In this document: positions 24,629-31,838 of the stretch, piece by piece
Numbering within the stretch: position 1 is the stretch's first letter
Layout of the letters: each line of letters starts with the position of its first letter
Origin: Myxococcales bacterium
GTDB lineage: Bacteria > Myxococcota > Myxococcia > Myxococcales > Myxococcaceae
NCBI GenBank assembly: GCA_030681895.1
Contig: JAUXRI010000274.1
Location: 1 to 43,321 of the forward strand
Direction of reading: 5' to 3'
DNA: 43,321 bases
Notes under the pieces: generated by a model
What the model saw: the letters and a program-made list of their open reading frames with translations, nothing else
Database searches by the model: none
What the model was told of the DNA's origin: nothing
Position numbers and translations under genes: made by a program

Positions 24629-24838
24629 ATGGGCTGCGGGCTCCCGACGTTGCGCTTGCGTCGCGAGAAGCTGCTGCTCGTCGGACGAAGCGTCTTCGGC
24701 ACTGACGCGCTGGCGCGTGCCTGGCTCAAGGCGCCGAACGCCAACCTCGATGGGCTGACGCCTGAAGCGCTGACCGACACGCTCGATGGGTTTCAGCGCG
24801 CCCTCGCGGAGCTCGAGTCGTTTTCCAGGGGCGCGTGA
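24629..24838 (+). CDS. Lone MbcA/ParS/Xre-type toxin-binding domain protein (DUF2384-like), 69 aa
   Basis: Residues about 20-64, SVFGTDALARAWLKAPN then ANLDGLTPEALTDTLDGF, match the C-terminal domain of MbcA/ParS/Xre antitoxins: the xFG…A…WL…PN…L.G.TP…L pattern. In complete antitoxins this domain follows a helix-turn-helix and binds a RES-domain toxin encoded next door. Here there is no helix-turn-helix and no RES toxin gene on either side. It may be a remnant of a lost toxin-antitoxin pair, an orphan immunity protein, or a domain with another partner. The ATG at 24629 has no strong ribosome site. It converges with the basic protein gene after 13 bases. Confidence 0.65.
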   Translation: MGCGLPTLRLRREKLLLVGRSVFGTDALARAWLKAPNANLDGLTPEALTDTLDGFQRALAELESFSRGA

Positions 24839-24851
24839 ACCTCCGACGCTG

Positions 24852-25205
24852 CTAGCGGTTGGCCTTCGCGCGCGCCGCGACGGCCGAGGGTGCTGACACC
24901 TTTCGGGTGGCCCTGCGCCGCAGCTCTGCGGTGCGGTTGGCGCCTCCAGAAGCGCCGCGCGTCGACTTCCTCGAGGCCTTGCCGGTCGCCGAGTCCTCCA
25001 GCACGGCGCCGCCCTTCTTGTCGGCGCGCGCCGAGACGTTTCGGGTGCCGCTCGACCCGAAGCCGACCTTCCGGTCGGTCGCGCTGACACCCGGGCTGGC
25101 CGTGTCGACGGGGTCGTCGCGCCGACCGCGCGCTGGTTGTGTCGGCCGCGGTGGGTTCGCGGCGTGCTGCTGTTTCACGCGGAAGGCCTGCGCGCGAGTC
25201 GTCAT
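24852..25205 (-). CDS. Basic, low-complexity hypothetical protein coupled to an HPF-like gene
   Basis: A 117-residue protein with about 25 Arg/Lys, many Ser, Thr, Ala and Gly, and no hydrophobic core, so it is likely disordered and able to bind RNA or DNA. Segments such as SGTRNVSARADKKGG, LEDSATGKASRKSTRG and ELRRRATRKVSAP look like a conserved small family that I recall only vaguely and cannot name. Its ATG overlaps the stop of the HPF-like gene as ATGA, so the two are made together. A role at the ribosome or nucleoid is a guess from composition and context. Confidence 0.7.
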   Translation of the reverse strand: MTTRAQAFRVKQQHAANPPRPTQPARGRRDDPVDTASPGVSATDRKVGFGSSGTRNVSARADKKGGAVLEDSATGKASRKSTRGASGGANRTAELRRRATRKVSAPSAVAARAKANR

Positions 25206-25549
25206 GGCAGGGGCCTCCCCGCGTCGATTGCGTGGCGGTGGTGCTCGACCTTTGCGAGCGCGGTGTCGAGCGCCCGCCGGAGCCTCTCGGCCGCGCCGTC
25301 GACAGCTTCGCTCAACGACGAGGCGTGGTGGGTGACGGCGATCGGCCGCCGGCCCTCGATGCGAGCCTCCATCATGCAGCGCACGTCGTCGCGCCCGTGC
25401 TTCTTCCCGTCTTCGTCGCTCAGGTGCACCTCGACCCGCGAGACGCGCGCGCTCACATGCTCCAGCTCCCGCGTCACCACGCCTTTGACGGCTTCAGCCA
25501 TCGCCTCGTGGCCCGAGATGGTTCCATCGGTGTTGACCAGAATCAGCAT
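25202..25549 (-). CDS. HPF/RaiA-like ribosome-associated protein
   Basis: A 115-residue protein. VKGVVTRELEHVSARVSRVEV followed by HLSDEDGKKHGRDDVRCMMEARIEGRRP (read in two pieces) and a final helix LSEAVDGAAERLRRALDTALAKVEHHR matches the beta-alpha-beta-beta-beta-alpha plan of the sigma-54 modulation/S30EA domain of hibernation factors. Such proteins sit in the ribosome decoding centre when growth slows. It lacks the long C-terminal dimerisation domain of long-form HPF. GAGGAG lies about 6 bases before the ATG. It is the first gene of a two-gene unit and is divergent from the lipoprotein at 25777. Confidence 0.8.
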   Translation of the reverse strand: MLILVNTDGTISGHEAMAEAVKGVVTRELEHVSARVSRVEVHLSDEDGKKHGRDDVRCMMEARIEGRRPIAVTHHASSLSEAVDGAAERLRRALDTALAKVEHHRHAIDAGRPLP

Positions 25550-25776
25550 CGTGTCTCCTCGCAGCAGGGCTGCTGCTGCATGAAGGGCTGCAAGGGCGGG
25601 CCCACGACGTCTCGCCGCGGAGAGGCTTCAAAGACGCAATCACCGCGATGGAGGCGCGCCGTCACAATGAAGGTGGCCAACGTCCACGGCTTGCCCTCGC
25701 CGGGAGTCGACGGCAGCGCTCAACGGTGCTCCATTCGAGCCCGCGTTGGCCGGCATGCAGAAGGAGTTCGACTCGA

Positions 25777-27000
25777 GTGGCTCGTCGTCGACGAATCGTC
25801 CTGGTGCTGTGCGCGTGCGTCGCGATGGGGCTGGTCGACTGCTCCCCACCGCCCGTCACGCAGAGGTGTGTTCCCGACCAGAGCGGAATCTTCGGTGGCG
25901 GCTTCGGGACGGGCGGCGGTGCGGGCTCCGAGCCCATCTTCTTCGCCGGCGCGCCGGCCGAGTTCGTCCTCGAGTCCTTCGCCTCGACCACCTGTGAGCC
26001 GACGTGGAGCATCGAAGGAGACGTGATCGACCCACAGAATCTCGCCGTGCCAGCCGAGTTCACCCGGGTGGAAGGCGTGGGGCGCACGGCCAACGCACGG
26101 GTTCGCTTCACGCCTTCCGCTCCGGGCTCGTATCTCGTCACCGCGCGCTTCGAGCCGTCCATCGCCAGAGTGCAGCGTGTCGTGCAGGTGGCCCGCGACC
26201 GCACCGCCGAGGCGCCCATCATCGACGCCCTGCCCTTCGACCTGTCGCGGTGTGTTGCGGCGTTTCGAACACTGCGCGGGGCGGTGGTGTGCCAACGAAG
26301 CGGCACCACCGACGTCGTGCGCGAGGCGGGCCTTCTCGAGTCCTTCCCTGGCGCGGCCGCCAGCGTCGTGGGGAACACCGTGTGGCTGCTCACGCCTCGA
26401 CGCGTCGAGCGTCGCGTCGACACCGGCGTGGGCCCGCTCCAGCTCACGGGCTTCCTCGTCGCGAAAGACCAGCTCTCGATGAACGGCAGCTTCTTCGACG
26501 ACGACCGCGCCATCGTCGTCGACGGCGCCTTCCCGCGCGGCCCGCTCGTCCTGGGTGACGCTGGCCTGGTGGACGAAGCGCTCTCCTTCGGGCTGGGCAG
26601 CGGCTTGCTCCTCGGTGCGCGCGCCCTCTCGTTCGACGGCCTTCGGGTGTGCGACGTGGTGCCCGACGGCGGCGGTTGCGCGTCGCTCATGCCCGTCGGT
26701 GTCGAAGCAGACGTGCTGTGGACCTGGGAGGGCCAGAGCCTCTCGTACCGCACTGGCCTGACTTCTCCGGCCACCCTGTTGCCGATCGCGCTGGGCGCGT
26801 CTTCGCTGGTCGATGTGCTGGCGTTTCCGGTGAGCGGTGCCCAGACGCCCCGGGTGCGAATGGCGAACGGTCAGCTCTTCACCGCCACGCGAGCTCCTGG
26901 CGGTGTGGTGCTCGAGCGATGGCCTTCGACAACGCGGTTTTCGCGCGACTTCGGCCTGGTTGAGTCGACTGCCACATCGGCGAAGTGGCTGAGAAGGTAA
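25777..27000 (+). CDS. Putative lipoprotein, 407 aa
   Basis: The GTG at 25777, with AAGGAG 10 bases upstream, starts ARRRRIVLVLCACVAMGLVD, followed by Cys at position 22. This resembles a lipoprotein signal, although Asp just before the Cys is unusual. Next come a Gly-rich linker (GGGFGTGGGAG), an Ig-like or beta-sandwich region (about 45-135) and a long beta-rich part with repeated strands that may form a propeller. No catalytic motif is seen. The stop is 97 bases before the kinase gene; a link between the two is possible but not shown. Confidence 0.75.
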   Translation: MARRRRIVLVLCACVAMGLVDCSPPPVTQRCVPDQSGIFGGGFGTGGGAGSEPIFFAGAPAEFVLESFASTTCEPTWSIEGDVIDPQNLAVPAEFTRVEGVGRTANARVRFTPSAPGSYLVTARFEPSIARVQRVVQVARDRTAEAPIIDALPFDLSRCVAAFRTLRGAVVCQRSGTTDVVREAGLLESFPGAAASVVGNTVWLLTPRRVERRVDTGVGPLQLTGFLVAKDQLSMNGSFFDDDRAIVVDGAFPRGPLVLGDAGLVDEALSFGLGSGLLLGARALSFDGLRVCDVVPDGGGCASLMPVGVEADVLWTWEGQSLSYRTGLTSPATLLPIALGASSLVDVLAFPVSGAQTPRVRMANGQLFTATRAPGGVVLERWPSTTRFSRDFGLVESTATSAKWLRR

Positions 27001-27020
27001 GATGTCTGAATACTTGATGT

Positions 27021-27047
27021 TTTTGACGCGGCCGCAACTTTTGACGC
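27021..27047 (+). promoter_or_regulatory. Direct repeat TTTTGACGC upstream of the kinase gene
   Basis: TTTTGACGC occurs at 27021-27029 and again at 27039-27047, a period of 18 bases, in the AT-rich gap before the Ser/Thr kinase. Both contain TTGACG, close to a sigma-70 -35 box; TATTAG at 27058-27063 resembles a -10 box, but no pair has the standard 16-18 base spacing. The repeat could be a tandem activator site. Confidence 0.4.
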
Positions 27048-27097
27048 AGCACGTCGATATTAGGTGAGTTGGTGTCGGACAAGGTGCGCAGGCTTCC

Positions 27098-28633
27098 ATG
27101 AACTCAGACGCGACCAGCCTGGACGTGACGACGCCTGAGACGGGAATGCCTGTGCTTGCCCACAAGCAGGAGCGGCCCCACACTCCCCACTTCATGTTGC
27201 AGGAGCCGACGCCGGAAGCGCCGCTCCCGTTCGGGCGCTACCAGCTGATCCGCCGAATCGGGGCGGGTGGCATGGGAGAAGTGTTTCTCGCCAGAGAAGG
27301 CGGGCCGCACCCTCGTGCCTGCGTCGTGAAGAAGGTGCTGCCGAACCTGGTCGCGAACCGCGCCTTCGTCGGCCGCTTCCTCGACGAGGCGAAGGTCGTC
27401 GTGCGGCTCAAGCACAACAACATCGCGCGCGTGTACGCGATGGGTGACGTCGGCGGGGAGTACTTCCTGTCGATGGAGTACGTGCAGGGCAAGACGGTCA
27501 GCCGCTTCACCAAGCGCCTGCGCGACCGCAAAGCCGAGATGCCGCTCGGCCTCATTCTGCTGCTCGGCGAGAAGGTGTGTGAGGGGCTGCAGTACGCGCA
27601 CGAAGCGAAGGACGAGACGGGCAGCCCGCTGCACCTCGTGCACCGAGACCTCTCTCCCGCGAACGTCTGCATCAGCTACCGCGGAGAGGTGAAGATCATC
27701 GACTTCGGCGCTGCGCAGTCGACGCTGAAGGAAGAGCAGACGGCTCCGCGGGTCGTCATCGGCAACCTCACGTACATGGCGCCGGAGCAGGCGAAGAAGC
27801 TCATCGTCGACGGCCGCGCCGACGTCTACTCGTGCGGCGTGATGTTGTGGGAGCTGCTCGCGTGGCACGCGCTGCCGCAGAAGGGCGACCCCATCGAGCG
27901 CTGGCGTCGCGCCGCCAACCCGGTCTGGGACGCGCCGAGCAAGACCAACGGCGTCATTCCCCGAGACGTCGACGAGCTGGTGCTCAAGGCGCTGAAGAAG
28001 GAGCCGGGCGAGCGGTACAGCAACGCGGCCGAGTTCGGCGAAGCGCTGCGCAAGGCTCGCATGCGCCACGCGCCCGACGTGAAGGAGCGCGACATCGGTG
28101 AGCTGCTCGCGCGCGTCTTCCACAAAGAGAAGGTGAACGAAGACTACGTGCTGCAAGAGGTCGTCTACGGAAAGACCGTGACGCCGATGGTGGGAGACCG
28201 AAGCCGGCTCTCGATGGTGCCGCCGACGGCGCTCGCGTTCGAGCACACGGCGGTGATGGCGCCCGCCGACATCCTCAAGCAGAACGACGAGATTACCGAC
28301 CCGGGCCGTCCCGACCCGACGCTCAACGACGACGGCACCCCGACGCCCGCGAAGGACCCGCGGCTGCTCGGCCCGAAGCCGCAGCAGGTGCACCTGCTCG
28401 AGCAACGAAAGAGCTTCGGCCTCACCTTCGGTGACGTGCACGAGCCGCTCATCGAGGCGAGCCTGATTCAGGAGATTGACGCCACCGGAGACGAAGAGCC
28501 GTACGTCTCGGGTGAGGCGTACACCGCCGAGTACCGCGGGCCGACGGGGCTGCAGAAGCTCGCCTTGTTCGGCGGCATCTTCTTCGTCGCGGTGGGCCTG
28601 GGGTTCCTCGGGGTGTGGCTCGCGCTCAAGTAG
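27098..28633 (+). CDS. Eukaryotic-like Ser/Thr protein kinase with C-terminal membrane anchor
   Basis: A 511-residue kinase typical of myxobacteria. The kinase domain spans about 47-335: Gly-loop IGAGGMGEVF (54-63), lysine Lys78 in CVVKKV, Glu97 in the C-helix, catalytic loop HRDLSPANV with Asp184, DFG at 202-204, and an APEQ-type MAPEQAKK. All catalytic residues are present, so it should be active. A 150-residue linker rich in Pro and acidic residues is followed by one membrane segment (about 488-509) with only two residues after it, so the kinase faces the cytoplasm and no external sensor is present. It must sense through a partner or internal ligand. ATG at 27098. Confidence 0.93.
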   Translation: MNSDATSLDVTTPETGMPVLAHKQERPHTPHFMLQEPTPEAPLPFGRYQLIRRIGAGGMGEVFLAREGGPHPRACVVKKVLPNLVANRAFVGRFLDEAKVVVRLKHNNIARVYAMGDVGGEYFLSMEYVQGKTVSRFTKRLRDRKAEMPLGLILLLGEKVCEGLQYAHEAKDETGSPLHLVHRDLSPANVCISYRGEVKIIDFGAAQSTLKEEQTAPRVVIGNLTYMAPEQAKKLIVDGRADVYSCGVMLWELLAWHALPQKGDPIERWRRAANPVWDAPSKTNGVIPRDVDELVLKALKKEPGERYSNAAEFGEALRKARMRHAPDVKERDIGELLARVFHKEKVNEDYVLQEVVYGKTVTPMVGDRSRLSMVPPTALAFEHTAVMAPADILKQNDEITDPGRPDPTLNDDGTPTPAKDPRLLGPKPQQVHLLEQRKSFGLTFGDVHEPLIEASLIQEIDATGDEEPYVSGEAYTAEYRGPTGLQKLALFGGIFFVAVGLGFLGVWLALK

Positions 28634-28792
28634 CCGTGCGCGGCGCTGCTTCATGAGGACGTGCTCGTCAGTCAGAACGAACGACGCGTCGAGTGCAGTG
28701 CCCCGGCCAGCGAATCGAGCTGACCTCGCTCGGAGTCTCGGTGTCCCTCGACGCCGTGTACGCGAACCCGCTCGCCTGAGAGACTGCTGCGG

Positions 28793-29560
28793 GTGAACGA
28801 GAAGACCCGGCCGCCTTCGACGAACTACGACGAGCGCGAGGTGGCCGAGCTGCTCCGGCGCGCGTCGGCGCTCGACCAGAAGCGGAAGCTCTCGCGGCCG
28901 ACCCTGACGTTGCAGGAGGTGGAGGAGATTGCGCGCGAAGCCGGGCTCGACCCGATGCTGGTTCGCCGCGCCGCCGCCGAGCTGCAGCACCAGCCGCCGC
29001 AGACGGTGTGGACCCGGCTGGCCGGCGCGCCCCTGATCCACACCGTCGAGCGCGTCATCGATGGCGAGCTGTCGACCGACGACCACGAAGCCGTCGCCGC
29101 GGCCATTCGTGAGGCGCTGGGGAGCAGTGGTTTTCCCGTGCAGCTCGCCACGCTGGGGCGCTCGTTGTCGCTCACCACCTTCAGCCGGGCGGGGCTGCTC
29201 GACCTGCAGGTGACGCCGAGCGACGGCACGACGCGCATTCGCATCACGGTGAACGTGAAGCAGCTGGCGGGCGGCCTCTTTGGTGGCCTCATCGGAGGCG
29301 TCGGCGGCGGCGTGGGCGTGAACCTCGCGTGGATGGTGCCCGCGGGCCTGGTGCAGAACGGGCTCCCCATCGCAGTGGGCATCGCGGGTGGAGCGGCGGG
29401 CCTGCTGGCGACGGTGGTGGGCGCGTGGGCGCTCGCGCGGGGGCTCTTCGTGGGACGAGCGCGCGCCGGGTATGCGCGGGCAGACCAGCTCGCCGACACC
29501 CTCGAGGGCCTGCTGCGCTCCAGCATCGCGAAGCGCGCAGGCGTGACTGCGGTGACGTGA
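28793..29560 (+). CDS. Two-helix membrane protein with helical N-terminal domain, 255 aa
   Basis: Residues 12-65 form charged helices (YDEREVAELLRRASALDQKR and LQEVEEIAREAGLDPMLVRRA), similar to short regulatory domains seen on several bacterial membrane proteins. A beta-rich middle follows. Two hydrophobic Gly-rich segments lie at about 158-182 and 190-216 and form a hairpin, leaving both ends in the cytoplasm. The start is a GTG at 28793. It lies downstream of the kinase gene (159-base gap with no visible feature) and could be a substrate, but this is not shown. No family name can be given. Confidence 0.78.
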   Translation: MNEKTRPPSTNYDEREVAELLRRASALDQKRKLSRPTLTLQEVEEIAREAGLDPMLVRRAAAELQHQPPQTVWTRLAGAPLIHTVERVIDGELSTDDHEAVAAAIREALGSSGFPVQLATLGRSLSLTTFSRAGLLDLQVTPSDGTTRIRITVNVKQLAGGLFGGLIGGVGGGVGVNLAWMVPAGLVQNGLPIAVGIAGGAAGLLATVVGAWALARGLFVGRARAGYARADQLADTLEGLLRSSIAKRAGVTAVT

Positions 29561-29563
29561 GCT

Positions 29564-30304
29564 TCAGCTCTTCGCGAGCGCGTCGACGTCGGCCCACGAA
29601 TTCAGACAGAGCACGTGGCCCTTCTGCTTGCCGCGCGCGATGGCGAGGAAGGCGGGCGCGAGGCCCAGGCTGTCGCGCTCCGCCGGCAACCCGAACTGGT
29701 TCTGCTTGCCGCCGATGGGCGCGATGCCGAAGTGGATGCAGAGGGTGTTCACCCGCACCACGTCGCGCGCCGTCTCGGCAGCGAGGCCGAGCGTGAAGGC
29801 GTTGACGGCCGCGTTCTTGATGGTGCCCATCCACATCGCCGGGTCCGGCGGAGGAATGTGCGCGAGGCCGCCGCTCACCATCGTGAAGGTCGCCGCGCGC
29901 TGCTTGATGCCGGGCAGGAGCGCCTTCGCCGCGTTGAAGTTGATGGTGAGGCCGTCGGCGAGCGCGTCGTTCAACTGCGCCGACGTCGACTGCGTCGGCG
30001 GAGGACCGAACTTCACGAAGCCCTGTGACGAGATGACGTGGTCGATGGCGCGGCCGGCGAGCGCCCGGTCGATGCCCGCCATGGCCAGGCCCGTCGAGGC
30101 TTCGTCCTTGAAGTCGCCCACGGCGGTCGCGAAGCCGTCGGAGGCCTTGAGCGCGAGCGTCTTCGAGAGGTCGTCGAACCGGCCGGCGTTCCGCGAGACG
30201 GCGACGACGAAGGCGCCCTGGTCGAGGAACGCGCGGCAGATGCCAGAGCCGACGACGCCAGTGGCTCCGAGGACGACGACGGTCTTTCCGGTGAACGACG
30301 ACAT
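29564..30304 (-). CDS. Short-chain dehydrogenase-like protein lacking the catalytic Tyr
   Basis: A 246-residue classical-SDR-like protein. The cofactor motif VLGATGVVGSGICRAF starts at residue 11, HVISSQGF replaces the usual NNAG segment, and Ser144 is in TMVSGGLAH. The active-site lysine is probably Lys163 in GTIKNAAVNAF, but the residue four before it, Tyr in active enzymes, is Met159. The protein may bind NAD(P) without normal dehydrogenase chemistry. CCAGGAG lies about 6 bases before the ATG. It converges with the membrane protein gene after 3 bases. Confidence 0.87.
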   Translation of the reverse strand: MSSFTGKTVVVLGATGVVGSGICRAFLDQGAFVVAVSRNAGRFDDLSKTLALKASDGFATAVGDFKDEASTGLAMAGIDRALAGRAIDHVISSQGFVKFGPPPTQSTSAQLNDALADGLTINFNAAKALLPGIKQRAATFTMVSGGLAHIPPPDPAMWMGTIKNAAVNAFTLGLAAETARDVVRVNTLCIHFGIAPIGGKQNQFGLPAERDSLGLAPAFLAIARGKQKGHVLCLNSWADVDALAKS

Positions 30305-30580
30305 GGTGAACTCCTGGTGAGGCGTACCGAATACGTCACCACGCCGCCGCCCGCACGTAGAAGTGCCAGCCGCCTGGGCGTTCCGGGCAGAAGCTCGTTC
30401 GACATCACGACGCGTGGGGGAGGCGTCAGCGTGCAGGGCGGCGTTCCTCTGGAATCGGCGGCAGCGCGGAGCGGTCGCGGGCCGCCACCGCTCGCGTCAC
30501 CAGGGATGCGGGTGAAGCTCATCGTTGTGCGCGGACTGGCTCGTGCGAAATCGGCGGCAGCTCGAGGGCCCCCACAGCGC
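30305..30580. other. Intergenic 276 bases with a 13-base direct repeat
   Basis: Lies between the SDR-like gene start and the stop of the glycerophosphodiesterase gene, both on the minus strand, so it should hold the SDR promoter. AATCGGCGGCAGC occurs at 30453-30465 and 30549-30561. No gene is seen. Confidence 0.45.
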
Positions 30581-31384
30581 TCAGCGCGCGTCGAGCACGC
30601 GGCGCAGCACGTCGGGCCGGTCCGTCATCAGGCCGTCGACGCCGGCCTCGAGCAGCGCGCGCATCTGCGCCTCGTCGTCGATGGTCCACACCAGAATCGA
30701 CACGCCGTTCTGATGAGCGACGCGCACGAGGTCGGGCGTGATGAGCGGCATGCCTGAGTACTCGGCGGGCATGTCGGCGACGTGGAAGCGCGGGTCGGGC
30801 GGCGTCTCGTCTCCACCCAGCGCGGCGAGCACGAAGGCCGTCAGCGCCTCACGAGGAAAGAAGTGACACGCCTCGGGCATCACCTCGACGAGCCGCTGCG
30901 CCACCGAGTCCAATTCGCTGCCGATGCACAGGCGTGAGACGGCCTTCAGGCTCCGCACCTCGTCGGCCAGCGCACGCTCGATATCGGGCACCTCGGGCTT
31001 GACCTCGAGGTTCACGCGCACGTCGGGCAAGGAGATCAGCACCTCGCGCAACGTCGGAATGCGCACGCCCTGGCCCCGTCGCGGAAACGTGGCGCCGTCG
31101 TTCGTGAACCGGAAGCCGGCGTCGAGGCGCTGCAATTCGGCGAGTGAAAAATCAGCGATGGGCCCGGTGCCGTCGGTGCAGCGCTCCACCGTCGCGTCGT
31201 GATGCACCACCAGCACCCCATCGCGCGTGAGGTGCACGTCGAGCTCGAGCACGTCGGTGTGAAACTCGTTCACCGCGCGCGTGAAGGCCCGCAGCGTGTT
31301 CTCGGGTTCCAGCTTCGCGCCGCCGCGGTGGCTGATGTGCGCGGGTCGTCGCAGCGTCTCCGAGTACGGGTGCCGTCGGCTCAT
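30581..31384 (-). CDS. Glycerophosphodiester phosphodiesterase
   Basis: A 267-residue GDPD TIM-barrel enzyme that hydrolyses glycerophosphodiesters from lipid turnover to glycerol-3-phosphate and an alcohol. ISHRGG (His19, Arg20), EPENTLRAF (Glu28), LELDVHLTRDG (Glu47, Asp49) and VVHHD (His62) give the metal and catalytic residues; LEVKPE near 125 and WTIDDEAQMRALLEAGVDGLMTDRP near the end are also typical. There is no signal peptide, so it is probably cytoplasmic. The ATG at 31384 puts HRGG in the normal place; the frame is open much further upstream without protein character. Confidence 0.93.
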   Translation of the reverse strand: MSRRHPYSETLRRPAHISHRGGAKLEPENTLRAFTRAVNEFHTDVLELDVHLTRDGVLVVHHDATVERCTDGTGPIADFSLAELQRLDAGFRFTNDGATFPRRGQGVRIPTLREVLISLPDVRVNLEVKPEVPDIERALADEVRSLKAVSRLCIGSELDSVAQRLVEVMPEACHFFPREALTAFVLAALGGDETPPDPRFHVADMPAEYSGMPLITPDLVRVAHQNGVSILVWTIDDEAQMRALLEAGVDGLMTDRPDVLRRVLDAR

Positions 31385-31528
31385 GTCAGAACGGTCTCGC
31401 GCTGTTTCGTCGTCGAGTCGAGCGCGGCGTCGACGAACCCGAGTGACAGAAAACCGAGGCCAGGCGTGCGGGTAAGGGCTCAGATTCAATGAGGCGCGAG
31501 CTGGTGCACCGTTTGCTCCCACCGCGGC

Positions 31529-31798
31529 ATGCTCCTCAGGTTCGGGTTCGTGGTGGCGGCGCTGTCTCTGCTGGCGTGCGGCGGCCTGGCCGCGGTGCCC
31601 TGTGGCGACACCACCTGCGCGGCGGGCCAGTACTGCAAGGCGACCTGCAGCTGCTGTGGTGTTCCCGGCGGGACGCGCAGCGGCACGTTGGAGTGCCTGC
31701 CGATTCCCGTTGGGTGCACCAGCGTGTGTGGGTGCGACGCGCTGCGCGGCGGTGTGTGCTCCGAAGCGTCGCGCCTCGTCGAGCTTCCCTGCGGGTGA
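31529..31798 (+). CDS. Small Cys-rich lipoprotein, 89 aa
   Basis: MLLRFGFVVAALSLLACGG is a signal peptide with a lipobox ending in Cys17. The mature part has 12 further Cys in 72 residues (CKATCSCCG, CTSVCGCDA), probably held by disulfides, like small extracellular Cys-rich modules of myxobacteria. It lies just upstream of the CocE-type hydrolase on the same strand with a 40-base gap. The function is unknown. Confidence 0.75.
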   Translation: MLLRFGFVVAALSLLACGGLAAVPCGDTTCAAGQYCKATCSCCGVPGGTRSGTLECLPIPVGCTSVCGCDALRGGVCSEASRLVELPCG

Positions 31799-31838
31799 TG
31801 AGGTCTCTCGCTGACGACGCTGGTGGACTTCGCGCCGA

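Noticed and set aside
27104..29086. Minus-strand open frame of 660 codons over the kinase
   Set aside because: Antisense shadow; it spans two plus-strand genes and the gap between them, and no motif is visible.
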